64,000 bases of DNA from Phytohabitans houttuyneae (GTDB lineage: Bacteria > Actinomycetota > Actinomycetes > Mycobacteriales > Micromonosporaceae): the NCBI RefSeq assembly GCF_011764425.1, contig NZ_BLPF01000001.1, positions 2,967,001-3,031,000 of the forward strand, given 5' to 3'. Positions within the stretch are counted from its first letter, which is position 1. Each line of letters starts with the position of its first letter. The translations under genes were made by a program, and so were the position numbers. Shown in pieces: positions 9,023 to 18,066 of the stretch. Under the pieces are notes generated by a model, which ran no database searches, was not told where the DNA came from, and saw nothing but the letters and a program-made list of their open reading frames with translations.

Positions 9023-11380
9023 TCACTCGTTGTGCAGGACCTCGGCGATCGTGGTCCGAGCCGCTGACCTGGCCGGCATCAGCGCGCCCACGGCGGCGAT
9101 CACGATGCCGGCCAGCGCCAGCAGGACGAGCACCGGTGCCTGGTAGACGTCGAGCACCTCCGGCGGGAAGCCCACCTGCGCGGCGTCGGCCATCGCCGGC
9201 AGGACCACGCGGTGCGCGGCCACGCCGATCGGGATGCCGAGCAGGCCGCCCAGCGCGCCGAGCGCCGCCATCGAGGTCACGACCATCACGACGACCTGGC
9301 CGGGCGTCATCCCGATCGACTTCAGCATGCCCAGGTCGCGCCGGCGCTCACGGGTGCTGAGCACGGCCGTGTTGAAGACGCCCAGCGTGGCGACCACGGC
9401 GAGCATCAGCGTGAGCAGCGTGACGGTCACGATCGCGATCACGATGAACTGCTCGGCGCCCTCGGGTGGGGTCGCCACCAGGCCGGCCTTGCGCACCGAG
9501 TCCATGTACGCCTGCGCGTCCGTACCGTCCGTCAGCTGGATCTCGAAGCGGTCCGGAAACGCGTCGGGCGCGACGAGGGCGGCCGTCGGCCAGTCCGCGA
9601 TGATCGTCTCGGTCTCGTTGAACATCACCATGCCGGTGATCCGCACCTGCGTCATCCCCTTCCCGGCCTCGATCGCGAACGTGTCGCCGATGGACAGTCC
9701 ACGTTGGACCAGGAAGCGCTTGGCCACGGCCACCTCGCCCGCGCCGGTCGGCCACCGTCCTTCCAGGACCTTCTGGCCGAGCGCGGTCGTGTCTCCCTTG
9801 TAGAGCCTCAGCATCGTCTGGTCGGTGTTGCCGACCTGGCGCACGGGCATGTCGAACATGCCGAGCACGTAGCGGGTGCCGGGCAGCGACCGCAGGGTCG
9901 CCTCGTCCACGGCGCTGGCCCCGTCCGGACCGCCGTCCGGAAACGCCTCGACCTGTACCGCGCCCACACGCGCCTCGGTCTGCTGGTACCGCGTCAGCGA
10001 GTCGGCGAGGCCGATCGCCAGCGTCACGCTCGTCACGCCGAGCACCACCGCCGCCATCGTGAGGGCGCTGCGGGCCGGCCGGGCGAACGGCAGGCCGATG
10101 CCGAGGCTCACCGCCCGGGGCAGCCGGGTGCCGCTGAGCCAGCGCTGCACCAGCAGGCCGCGACCGGTGTGCTGCGCACTGCCCGCGCTGATCGCCTCGA
10201 TCGCCGGCAGGCTGCGCGCCCGCAGGGCCGGCACGAAGGCGGAGAGCGCGACGATCAGCGGCACGCCGACCAGCGCCGCGACGCTCACCCAGATCGGCAC
10301 GCCGACGCCCTCGCTGCCCAGGTTGCGAAACGCCTGGGACAGCAGCGGCCGGGCGAGCACGTTGCCGAGCACGGTGCCGAGCGCGCACCCCACGATCGCC
10401 GGCACCGAGACCATCGTCAGGTACACGGCCATCACCTGGGTCGGCGTGAAGCCGAGCGCCTTGAGCACCCCGATGTGCCGGAACCCGGCGACCACGGCAC
10501 CGCTGACCACGTTCGCCACGATGAGGATCGCGACCGCGAGGCCGAGCACGCCGAACGCCACGAGGAACGTCACGTAGGTGGCCGCCTCGCGGGACGCCTC
10601 GTCGCGCAGGACGAGGTACGAGGTCGAGCCGAGCCACGAGCCGGCCGGCAGGCCCTTTGTCACTTCGCTTTCGGCCACGCCGACCTGGGAGGTGGTGGAC
10701 GCGTGGTTGAAGCGGTACAGCATCTGGGTCGCGGTCGGCGTGAACGCCGCCATCTGGTCCGGGACGACCCACGCGTCCGCCGACCGGCTCATGCTGAACG
10801 CCTTGCCGACCACGGTGAGCCGGGTGCCGTCGGGGCCGCTGATCTGCTCGCCGATGCGGAAGAAGAAGCCGGGGCCGACCGGGTTCTGGTTGATCACAAC
10901 CTCGCCGGGCGCGGTCGCCCAGCGGCCGTCCCACACGTTGAGGCGGTCGACCGATCCCGCCGGGTCGGCCCGGCCGACGACGGTGAGCGGCATGGCACGG
11001 CCCCGGCCGTCGGACGTGAGCTCAACGGTCGCCTGGGCGAACGGTCCGGCCACCCCCGCGACGCCGGTCCAGCCCGCGGCCGAGGTGAGCTGGGCGTCGG
11101 TCGCCTTCGCCCGGTCGTAGGTGACCGCGAGGTGCGCGCCGAGCTGCCGCGCGTACGCCTGGTCGAACGGCCCGGAGGAGACCGCCAGCAGCCCCAGCGC
11201 CACCAGGATCATCGTGGTGGAGACGAAGACGACGATGCCCACGACGGCGGTCTGCAGCCGCCGCCGGCGCACGGCCGCGCGCGCCGCCAACCACACCGCA
11301 CTCTGTGCCCTCCACGCTCCGCCGCTCGGCGCTCGTCCACCGCCGTGGTCCATGCCCGTAGCCTCGCGACTCCCGCTCAC
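9023..11380 (-). CDS. ABC transporter permease, MacB/FtsX family, 785 aa
   Basis: An N-terminal transmembrane helix (about 45-70) is followed by a large extracytoplasmic domain, three helices (about 265-390), a second extracytoplasmic domain and three more helices near the end. That is the duplicated FtsX/MacB layout typical of Gram-positive lipoprotein or peptide exporters and of antibiotic-response ABC systems. The GTG start overlaps the TGA of the ATPase gene (GTGA at 11377-11380), so the two are translationally coupled. The divergent kinase/regulator pair at 12221 probably controls the operon. Confidence 0.9.
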   Translation of the reverse strand: MSGSREATGMDHGGGRAPSGGAWRAQSAVWLAARAAVRRRRLQTAVVGIVVFVSTTMILVALGLLAVSSGPFDQAYARQLGAHLAVTYDRAKATDAQLTSAAGWTGVAGVAGPFAQATVELTSDGRGRAMPLTVVGRADPAGSVDRLNVWDGRWATAPGEVVINQNPVGPGFFFRIGEQISGPDGTRLTVVGKAFSMSRSADAWVVPDQMAAFTPTATQMLYRFNHASTTSQVGVAESEVTKGLPAGSWLGSTSYLVLRDEASREAATYVTFLVAFGVLGLAVAILIVANVVSGAVVAGFRHIGVLKALGFTPTQVMAVYLTMVSVPAIVGCALGTVLGNVLARPLLSQAFRNLGSEGVGVPIWVSVAALVGVPLIVALSAFVPALRARSLPAIEAISAGSAQHTGRGLLVQRWLSGTRLPRAVSLGIGLPFARPARSALTMAAVVLGVTSVTLAIGLADSLTRYQQTEARVGAVQVEAFPDGGPDGASAVDEATLRSLPGTRYVLGMFDMPVRQVGNTDQTMLRLYKGDTTALGQKVLEGRWPTGAGEVAVAKRFLVQRGLSIGDTFAIEAGKGMTQVRITGMVMFNETETIIADWPTAALVAPDAFPDRFEIQLTDGTDAQAYMDSVRKAGLVATPPEGAEQFIVIAIVTVTLLTLMLAVVATLGVFNTAVLSTRERRRDLGMLKSIGMTPGQVVVMVVTSMAALGALGGLLGIPIGVAAHRVVLPAMADAAQVGFPPEVLDVYQAPVLVLLALAGIVIAAVGALMPARSAARTTIAEVLHNE

Positions 11381-12087
11381 AAGCTGCGCTCCAGACTGCG
11401 TTCACGGGCGACCTGGCCGTCGACGATCTCGATGACGCGGCTGGCGCAGCGGGTGGCGAGCCGCTCGTCGTGGGTGACCATCAGCAGCGTCTGGCCGATC
11501 TGGTTGAGGTCGAGCAGCAGGTCCATCACCTGCTCGCCGACGCGGCTGTCCAGCGCGCCGGTCGGCTCGTCGGCCAGCAGCAGCGCCGGGCGGTTCATCA
11601 GCGCCCGGGCCACCGCCACGCGCTGCCGCTCGCCGCCGCTGAGCTGGGCCGGGTACGTGTTGCGCCGGGCCGCGATGCCGAGCTCGTCGAGCAGCTCCAG
11701 CGCGCGGCGGCGGGCGTGTGTGGGTGCCACGCCGGCGAGCTGGGCGGCGAGCGCCACGTTGTCGAGGGCGGGCAGGTCGTCGATCAGGTTGAAGAACTGG
11801 AAGATCATCCCGATCCGGCGGCGGCGGAAGAGCGCCAGCCCTTTCTCGTTCAGCCGCCCCAGGTCGTCCCCGTGCACGACGACCGAACCGGAGGTTGGCC
11901 GGTCCAGCCCGGCGATCAGGTTGAGCAGGGTCGACTTGCCGCTGCCCGAGGGGCCCATCACGGCGACCGCCTCGCCGGCGCGGATCTCGAGGGAGACGCC
12001 GTTGAGGGCGATCGCGTCGCCGTACTCCTTGCGCACGCCCGACAGCTGGACGACCGCCGGCTCGTTGCCTTCGTCACTCATGGTCAT
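11377..12087 (-). CDS. ABC transporter ATP-binding protein (LolD/MacB-type)
   Basis: The protein of about 236 residues has a Walker A motif (GPSGSGKSTLLNLIAGL), Q-loop (IFQFFNL), signature LSGGERQRVAVARAL and Walker B (LLLADEPTGALD). It powers the coupled FtsX-like permease. Two in-frame ATG codons (12087, 12081) are possible; neither has a strong ribosome site. The 133-base divergent region to the kinase gene contains CATCCC at 12150 and GGGATG at 12179, a loose inverted repeat that may bind the regulator. Confidence 0.9.
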   Translation of the reverse strand: MTMSDEGNEPAVVQLSGVRKEYGDAIALNGVSLEIRAGEAVAVMGPSGSGKSTLLNLIAGLDRPTSGSVVVHGDDLGRLNEKGLALFRRRRIGMIFQFFNLIDDLPALDNVALAAQLAGVAPTHARRRALELLDELGIAARRNTYPAQLSGGERQRVAVARALMNRPALLLADEPTGALDSRVGEQVMDLLLDLNQIGQTLLMVTHDERLATRCASRVIEIVDGQVARERSLERSL

Positions 12088-12220
12088 AAAGACTGGCCCG
12101 CCGGACTCCCTCCGGGCATCGGCTCGCGGTGGTAACTCTCGGCGCGTCTCATCCCGTGGATGTAGGCGCTGCCTCGCCGGGATGATGTGCCTCCCGGCGG
12201 CGGCCTGAGAGAGTGGTGCC

Positions 12221-13018
12221 ATGGTGGGTTGGCTGGTGGCGGCGGTGGCGACCGCGGTCGCCGCGCTGCTCGCGGTCCGCCTGGTCCGCACCCGGCGCGC
12301 CTTCGCCCGGGCGCTGGAGGAGCGCGGCTGGCTGCTGGAGCGGGAGCGGGAGGCGGCGGCACACGGCGCGGTCGACGCCGAGCGCGCCCGGATCGCCCGC
12401 GAGCTGCACGACATCGTCAGCCACAACGTGAGCGTGATGGTCGTGCAGGCCGGCGCCGCCCGCCAGGTGGTCGACGCCGACGCGGGCGAGGCGACGGCGG
12501 CGCTGCGGGCGGTGGAGAGCGCCGGCCGCGACACCATGACCGAGCTGCGCCACCTGCTGGGCGTGCTCGCGCCGGCGGCCAGCGGGGAAGACGAGATCGA
12601 CCTCGCGCCCCAGCCGAGCCTCCGCCGGCTGACCCCGCTGGTGGACCGGATCGCCTTCGCCGGGCTGCCGGTGGAGGTCCGCATCTCCGGCGAGCCGTGC
12701 CCCCTGCCGACGGGAGTGGACCTGACCGCGTACCGGATCATCCAGGAGGCCCTCACCAACGCGCTCAAGCACGGTGACGGGGTCAAGGCCGAGGTCACCG
12801 TGCGTTACGCGGAGCGGTACCTGCGGATCGAGGTGCTCAACACCGGTCCGAGCGTGCTCTCCGGCGGCCGGCCGCGCCCGAGTGCCCAGGGCGGCGAGGG
12901 GCGCGGCCTGCTCGGCCTGCGCCAGCGGGTCGCGGTCTTCGGCGGCGACCTCGACGCCCGGCGGCGGCTCGGCGGCGGCTTCCGGGTCCGCGCCAAGATC
13001 CCCCTGGAGCGCCCGTGA
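12221..13018 (+). CDS. Sensor histidine kinase, NarL-partner (HisKA_3) type
   Basis: The 265-residue kinase has a single N-terminal membrane helix (2-20), a short coiled coil, the dimerisation/phosphoacceptor motif RIARELHDIVSHNVSVMV with His63, and a HATPase domain (NALKHG N-box near 185; GLLGLRQR G-box near 235). The very short N-terminus suggests membrane or partner-protein sensing. Its TGA overlaps the GTG of the response regulator. The ABC exporter on the other strand is the likely target, an arrangement seen in cell-envelope stress modules. Confidence 0.9.
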   Translation: MVGWLVAAVATAVAALLAVRLVRTRRAFARALEERGWLLEREREAAAHGAVDAERARIARELHDIVSHNVSVMVVQAGAARQVVDADAGEATAALRAVESAGRDTMTELRHLLGVLAPAASGEDEIDLAPQPSLRRLTPLVDRIAFAGLPVEVRISGEPCPLPTGVDLTAYRIIQEALTNALKHGDGVKAEVTVRYAERYLRIEVLNTGPSVLSGGRPRPSAQGGEGRGLLGLRQRVAVFGGDLDARRRLGGGFRVRAKIPLERP

Positions 13019-13707
13019 GCGAGCGAGCCGCCTCCGGCGCCGCCCCGCGGGTGGTCATCGCGGACGACCAGGCGCTGGTCCGCGGCGGCTTCCGATTGAT
13101 CCTGACGGCCCACGGCATCGACGTGGTGGGCGAGGCAGCCGACGGGGCCGAGGCGGTGGAGGCGGTGCGGCGGCTGCGCCCCGACGTGGCCCTGATGGAC
13201 ATCCGCATGCCGGGCATGGACGGCCTGGAGGCCACCCGCCGGGTGCTGGAGCACGCGCCGGAGTGCCGCGTGCTGATGCTGACGACGTTCGACCTCGACC
13301 GGTACGTGTACGCGGCACTGGCCGCCGGCGCCAGCGGCTTCCTGCTCAAGGACGTGACGCCCGAGCACCTCGTCGCCGCCGTGCGCCTCGTCGACACCGG
13401 CGACGCCCTGCTCGCGCCGTCGATCACCCGCCGGCTCGTGGAGCGATTCGCGGCCGCCGACACGACGGGTGCCGCCCCGCCCGCGATCCACCGCGACCTG
13501 GCCGGCCTGACGCCGCGCGAGCGCGAGGTGCTCACCCTCATGGGCCGCGGCCTGTCCAACGCGGAGATCGCCGCGTCGCTCACGCTGAGTGAGGCGACGG
13601 TCAAGACCCACGCCGCGCACATCTTCGGCAAGCTGAGCCTGCGCGACCGCGCACAGGCGGTGGTCCTCGCCTACGAGACCGGTCTGGTGAAGCCTGGCGG
13701 CCCGTGA
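13015..13707 (+). CDS. NarL/FixJ-family response regulator
   Basis: The receiver domain (about 8-125) carries the acidic pair in IADDQALV, the phosphoacceptor Asp in VALMDIRMPGMDG, and Lys in SGFLLKD. A LuxR-type helix-turn-helix follows (about 160-220, LTPREREVLTLMGRGLSNAE). The GTG start overlaps the kinase stop. The gene ends 3 bases from the convergent multicopper oxidase gene with no space for a separate terminator. Confidence 0.93.
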   Translation: MSERAASGAAPRVVIADDQALVRGGFRLILTAHGIDVVGEAADGAEAVEAVRRLRPDVALMDIRMPGMDGLEATRRVLEHAPECRVLMLTTFDLDRYVYAALAAGASGFLLKDVTPEHLVAAVRLVDTGDALLAPSITRRLVERFAAADTTGAAPPAIHRDLAGLTPREREVLTLMGRGLSNAEIAASLTLSEATVKTHAAHIFGKLSLRDRAQAVVLAYETGLVKPGGP

Positions 13708-13710
13708 GGT

Positions 13711-15561
13711 TCAGCCGCCGTGGTCGCCGTGAAACGGTGTCGTCACGCCGTCGTACCGCAGGTGCAGTGACATTCCCTGCGCGGCGTGGGCGAGGTTGTG
13801 GCAGTGGTTCATCCACTCGCCCGGGTTGTTCGCCCGGAAGGCGACGCGCCACACCTCGCCGGGGCGTACGTCGAACGTGTCCAGCCACAGTGGACTGCCG
13901 CTCACCCGCCGGCCGTCGCGCTCCAGCACGAGCACCCGGTGCCCGTGCAGGTGCCACGGGTGGGTGTCGAAGCCCCGGTTGGCCACGGTCAGCTCCACGA
14001 GGTCGCCCTCGCGCACGAGCTGGGTGGGCACGTTCGGTAAGGCGCGGCCGTTGACCGTGAAGGCGTACCGCGGCACGCCGTCCACCAGCGCGATGGCCCG
14101 GTCGAGCACCAGCGTGAAGCTGCGGTCGAAGCGGCTGTCCGGTCCGAATGGCGTGGTGGCCGGCGTCCCGTACCGCGTGATGTCCAGCTCCGGCCAGCCC
14201 TTCGGCGCGGGCTGCGGCTCACCCCCGCCGAGCCGCAGCCCTTCCCCGCCGTCCAGGTGGAGCGCCACCGCGGCGTCCGGCATCGTGAACGCCAGGTCGT
14301 ACCGGCCGCCCGCGGGCAGGCGCAATTCCACCTCGCGCAGCTCGCCGGGGCCGCTGAGGTCGCCGCCGTCGACCGCCACCAGCCGGTACGCGGCGCCGGC
14401 GAGCGTAAACCGGTGCGGCACGCTGTCGGTGTTGACAAGGCGCAGCCGCACCGGCGTGCCCGGCGCGGCCTGCGGTGTGCCCGCGACGCCGGTGACCGTC
14501 GTGCCGCCGAACGTGTGCACGGGCACGGTCAGGTCGAGGCCCTTCGCGGGCGGCCCGACGACGAGCGTGCCGTACAGCCCCATCTTCACGCCCACGTCCG
14601 AGGCCTGGTGCGTGTGGTACCAGTACGTGCCGACCTGGTCCGCGCGGAAGCGGTAGACGAACTCCCCGCCGGGCCGGACCGCGTCCTGGGTGACACCGGG
14701 CGCGCCGTCCTCCCCCGCCGGCACGTCGTACCCGTGCCAGTGCAGCGTCACCCCGCGCGCGATGTCGTCGTTCCGGAGGGTCACCTCGATGAGGTCGCCC
14801 TGCTCCGCGGTGATCGGCGGACCGGGCACCTGGCCGTTGTACCCCCATGCCTCGACGGTGCGGCCGCCCACCTGGACCGTCGTCTGGCGCGCGGTGAGCG
14901 CGTACCGCCGCACCCGCCCGCCCGGCGCGGGCGTCGTCGGGCCGCGCAGGTCGGCCACCGACACGCCGTGCCCCTCCGGGTGGCGGGTGGTGGGGCCGCC
15001 GCCGGCGTCGAGGTCCGCCCCCGTTGCGAACCCGGCCCCGACGCCGGCCAGCCCCATGGCGAGCACCGGCAGGAATGTCCACAGTGGTGGGCCAGCGGCG
15101 GCCACCCGCCACGTCACCAACCCGGCCGCCGCCACCAATGCCACCACCACGAACGCTTCGCTCCAGGTCGCCGGGTACCCGGCGAGGAGCGGGAGGAGCA
15201 GGCCTGCCGCGCCCGCGTACCCGGCGACGAGGAGCGGCACCACGACGGTGGGTGCGTTGCCCGGCGCGCCGGCCCGCACCGCGGAGAGCAGGCGCGGGCC
15301 GGCGGACAGGACGGCGGCGAGCCCGGCCACGCCCAGCAGCGGCCCGGTCAGGACCACCCGGTCCTGCGCGAACCACCAGCCGCCGGTGGCGAGGGCGACC
15401 GCGGTCGTGACCCGCACGAGGGTGACGACGACCGCGACCGCCAGGAGGGCGAGTGCGGCACGGGCGCGCCGGGCCGCCGCCGCGACACCCGCGCTGACCC
15501 AGCCGGCCGCCGCGAGGAGCGTGACCAGCAGGTCGAGCGCGATGAGCTGCGCGGTACTCAT
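13711..15561 (-). CDS. Membrane-anchored multicopper oxidase
   Basis: The 616-residue protein has about six hydrophobic segments in the first 195 residues, then cupredoxin domains with the full set of copper motifs: HWHG, HTHQ, HPWHLHGH and HCHNLAHAAQGM (type 1/2/3 sites). It should oxidise phenolics or metal ions at the outer face of the membrane with O2 as acceptor. An N-terminal multi-span domain on a multicopper oxidase is uncommon and may link it to electron or copper delivery. Its ATG overlaps the TGA of the DUF6220 gene, so the two act together. Confidence 0.9.
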   Translation of the reverse strand: MSTAQLIALDLLVTLLAAAGWVSAGVAAAARRARAALALLAVAVVVTLVRVTTAVALATGGWWFAQDRVVLTGPLLGVAGLAAVLSAGPRLLSAVRAGAPGNAPTVVVPLLVAGYAGAAGLLLPLLAGYPATWSEAFVVVALVAAAGLVTWRVAAAGPPLWTFLPVLAMGLAGVGAGFATGADLDAGGGPTTRHPEGHGVSVADLRGPTTPAPGGRVRRYALTARQTTVQVGGRTVEAWGYNGQVPGPPITAEQGDLIEVTLRNDDIARGVTLHWHGYDVPAGEDGAPGVTQDAVRPGGEFVYRFRADQVGTYWYHTHQASDVGVKMGLYGTLVVGPPAKGLDLTVPVHTFGGTTVTGVAGTPQAAPGTPVRLRLVNTDSVPHRFTLAGAAYRLVAVDGGDLSGPGELREVELRLPAGGRYDLAFTMPDAAVALHLDGGEGLRLGGGEPQPAPKGWPELDITRYGTPATTPFGPDSRFDRSFTLVLDRAIALVDGVPRYAFTVNGRALPNVPTQLVREGDLVELTVANRGFDTHPWHLHGHRVLVLERDGRRVSGSPLWLDTFDVRPGEVWRVAFRANNPGEWMNHCHNLAHAAQGMSLHLRYDGVTTPFHGDHGG

Positions 15562-16010
15562 GCCGCCGGGCTGACCGTCGGCTGTGGAGTATCTACTGTG
15601 GACTTCTCAGCTGCGAAGGCTCGGGCCCGGCGCAGCACCGCACCCGCCGCGCCCATCACGAAGAGCGCGTTGACCGCGTGCAGGCCGAGGACGAACAGCC
15701 CGGCCGGGCCGGTGTCCTCGTCCGAGCCGCCGGTGATGACGTTGCCGACCACGATGATGAGCACCTGCACCACCACGAGGCCGAGCGGGGCCAGCGACAT
15801 GCCGATGAGCCGGCCGGGCGCGCGGGCGAGCGCGGCGGCGACCGCCGTGAGGATGGAGAGGAGCGGGATGATCATCATCCCGGTGACGCTGTGCAACGCG
15901 AACGAGTCGTCGTCCTGCGGCCGGTCGAACGCGCCGACCGCGGCGAAGTAGAACTGCACCAGGATGGCGAGGAACAGCAGGCCGGCAAGGACCACGAAGA
16001 CCCTGCGCAT
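15558..16010 (-). CDS. DUF6220 four-helix membrane protein
   Basis: The 150-residue protein has four hydrophobic helices (about 4-25, 42-62, 70-92, 104-124) with His44 (FALHSVTG) and a second His in the last helix (LGLHAVNALF). This matches DUF6220. The ATG at 16010 begins directly with the first helix; longer in-frame starts add Arg-rich sequence. It overlaps the multicopper oxidase start by ATGA coupling and probably serves the same electron-transfer or copper-handling task (inference). Confidence 0.75.
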   Translation of the reverse strand: MRRVFVVLAGLLFLAILVQFYFAAVGAFDRPQDDDSFALHSVTGMMIIPLLSILTAVAAALARAPGRLIGMSLAPLGLVVVQVLIIVVGNVITGGSDEDTGPAGLFVLGLHAVNALFVMGAAGAVLRRARAFAAEKSTVDTPQPTVSPAA

Positions 16011-16131
16011 GATGTACTCCCTTCGATTGGCCCCGATCCTTCGCCGTCCGCGCCGCCGGCGCGTCTGCCCGGAGGCGGCATCCGGGTACGTCGCGCAACG
16101 TCCCGCGAGCGCCCGGACGTACGCACGCTGA

Positions 16132-16145
16132 CGTAGGCGCCTACG
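16132..16145. promoter_or_regulatory. 14-bp perfect palindrome in divergent promoter region
   Basis: CGTAGGCGCCTACG is a perfect palindrome between the DUF6220/oxidase operon and the kinase gene at 16192. It lies 47-60 bases before that ATG. It could be the binding site of the response regulator encoded downstream, controlling both directions; this is inferred from position only. Confidence 0.45.
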
Positions 16146-16191
16146 CCCCGAGGCGGATCTCGTGAGCCTGACCGGCGGATACGATCGCGCC

Positions 16192-17358
16192 ATGACCGCC
16201 CTTTACCGCCCCCGCCTGCCGGTGTGGGCGCAGGACCTGCTCCTCGCGGTCTTCGTCGCCTTCATGCAGGTGCAGGGCACCAGGCAGATCGCGACGCAGG
16301 AGCAGTTCGACCGGCTGAGCGTCGTCGGCGTGTACGCGCACGCGGTCCTGCTCGTGCTCAGCGGTCTGATCCTCGTGGTGCGCCGCCGCTGGCCATTGCA
16401 GGTGTTCGTCTTCGAGGTCGCGACGAGCGTCATGTACTACGGCTCCGGCTACCCCGACGGCCCCAACTGGGTCGGCGTGTTCATCGCGCTCTACACCGTC
16501 ACCGCCTACGGCGACCTGCGCTGGGCGTGGGTGGTGCGGGCCGGTCTCGTCACGCTCGTCGGCGGCTGGGTGGTCGCCGCCGTCATGTACCCGCCGGACA
16601 TCGGGTGGCTGGCCTTCCGGATCGGCACCGCCACGATGGCCGCGGTGCTCGGCGCGTCCGTGCGGATGCGCCGGGAGCTCGCCGCCGAGGCGCAGGAACG
16701 GGCGGAACGGGCCGAGCGCACCCGCGAGGAGGAGGCGCGCCGCCGGGTGGACGCCGAGCGGCTGCACATCGCCCGCGAGGTGCACGACACTGTCGCGCAC
16801 GCGATCGCGGTCATCAACGTGCAGGCCGGGGTGACCGCGCACGTGCTCGACAAGCGCCCCGAGCAGGTCCGGGAGACGCTGCGCACGATCGAGCTGACCA
16901 GCGCGCGGGCGCTTCGAGAGCTGCGCGCGACGCTCGGCGTGCTCCGCGACACCGAAGACGGCCGCGCGCCGACGCCGGGGCTGGACCGGGTCGAGGAGCT
17001 TGCCGGGCTGGCCCGGGAGGCGGGCCTCGATGTCAAGGTCGACGTGGCCGCCCCGCCGCGCGAGCTGCCCTCGGCTGTCGACCAGGCGGCGTACCGCATC
17101 CTCCAGGAGTCGATCACCAACGCGATCCGCCACGCCGGACCGGCCCGGGTCACCGTCGAGGTCCAGTACCAGCCGTCCGACCTGCGGATCCGGGTCACCG
17201 ACGACGGCAGCGGCTGCGACGGTGGTGGCGGCGCCGGCCGGGGCATCGAGGGGATGCGGGAGCGCTGCGCCCTGCTCGGCGGCGACCTCACCGCCGGGCC
17301 ACGGACCGGCGGCGGCTTCGAGGTGTACGCCCGGCTCCCGCTCGCGGACGCCGCATGA
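16192..17358 (+). CDS. Sensor histidine kinase, HisKA_3 type
   Basis: Five or so hydrophobic segments (about 12-30, 46-64, 70-85, 94-108, 115-135) form an N-terminal membrane sensor. A coiled coil leads to RLHIAREVHDTVAHAIAVIN with His198, then the HATPase domain (SITNAIRHAG; GIEGMRERC). A GTG at 16162 is an alternative start. The stop overlaps the ATG of the response regulator. It is divergent from the multicopper oxidase operon, which may be its target. Confidence 0.9.
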   Translation: MTALYRPRLPVWAQDLLLAVFVAFMQVQGTRQIATQEQFDRLSVVGVYAHAVLLVLSGLILVVRRRWPLQVFVFEVATSVMYYGSGYPDGPNWVGVFIALYTVTAYGDLRWAWVVRAGLVTLVGGWVVAAVMYPPDIGWLAFRIGTATMAAVLGASVRMRRELAAEAQERAERAERTREEEARRRVDAERLHIAREVHDTVAHAIAVINVQAGVTAHVLDKRPEQVRETLRTIELTSARALRELRATLGVLRDTEDGRAPTPGLDRVEELAGLAREAGLDVKVDVAAPPRELPSAVDQAAYRILQESITNAIRHAGPARVTVEVQYQPSDLRIRVTDDGSGCDGGGGAGRGIEGMRERCALLGGDLTAGPRTGGGFEVYARLPLADAA

Positions 17359-18023
17359 CCGAGGCGCCCATCCGCGTGCTGGTCGCCGACGACCAGGTGC
17401 TCGTGCGCACCGGCTTCACGATGCTGCTCGACCTCGAAGACGACATCGCGGTCGTGGGCGAGGCGGCCGACGGCCGGGAGGCGGTGGAGCTGGCCCGCGC
17501 GCACCGCCCCGACGTGGTGCTGATGGACATCCGCATGCCGAAGCTCGACGGCATCCAGGCCACCGCCCAGATCGCCGCCACGCCGGGCCTCGCGCGGGTG
17601 CGCGTGCTGATCCTGACCACGTACGACACCGACGAGTACGTCTTCGACGCGCTCGAAGCCGGCGCCAGCGGCTTCCTGCTCAAGGACGCCGGCCCGGCCG
17701 AGCTGCTGCACGCGATCCGCGTGGTAGCCGCCGGGGAGGCGCTGCTCGCCCCGCGGATCACGCGGCGGCTGATCGGGCAGTTCACGGCCGCGCGGACCGC
17801 CCGGCAGACCGCCGATGACCGCCTCGCCGTGCTCACCCAGCGTGAGCGCGAGGTGGTCGCTCTGGTGGGGCGAGCGCTGAGCAACGAGGAGATAGCGGCC
17901 GAGCTGACGCTCAGCCCGGCCACCGCCCGCACCCACGTGAGCCGCGCGATGGTCAAGCTCGGGGCCCGCGACCGGGCGCAGTTGGTGGTCGTCGCGTACG
18001 AGACCGGTCTGGTGCGGGTTTGA
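17355..18023 (+). CDS. NarL/FixJ-family response regulator
   Basis: The 222-residue protein has a receiver domain (acidic pair in VADDQVLV, phosphoacceptor Asp in VVLMDIRMPKLDG, Lys in SGFLLKDAG) and a C-terminal LuxR helix-turn-helix (LTQREREVVALVGRALSNEE). It is coupled to the kinase by an ATGA overlap. Its last codons fall in the first unit of an 18-bp tandem repeat, so the C-terminus (LVRV) may have been set by repeat expansion. Confidence 0.93.
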   Translation: MTEAPIRVLVADDQVLVRTGFTMLLDLEDDIAVVGEAADGREAVELARAHRPDVVLMDIRMPKLDGIQATAQIAATPGLARVRVLILTTYDTDEYVFDALEAGASGFLLKDAGPAELLHAIRVVAAGEALLAPRITRRLIGQFTAARTARQTADDRLAVLTQREREVVALVGRALSNEEIAAELTLSPATARTHVSRAMVKLGARDRAQLVVVAYETGLVRV

Positions 18024-18060
18024 TCCCCAGTGCGGGTTTGATCCCCAGTGCGGGTTTAAT
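18012..18060. repeat. 18-bp tandem repeat, 2.7 copies
   Basis: The unit GTGCGGGTTTGATCCCCA occurs at 18012-18029 and 18030-18047 exactly, and a third partial unit (GTGCGGGTTTAATC) runs to 18061. It includes the stop codon of the response regulator and fills the gap to the ECF sigma gene start at 18067. The third unit differs by G to A, which turns TTGATC into TTAATC. Confidence 0.85.
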
Positions 18061-18066
18061 CGGAGC

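Noticed and set aside
9212-12208. 998-codon plus-strand frame opposite the ABC exporter
   Set aside because: It is low-complexity Arg/His/Gly sequence opposite two genes with clear ABC transporter motifs, so it is a GC shadow.
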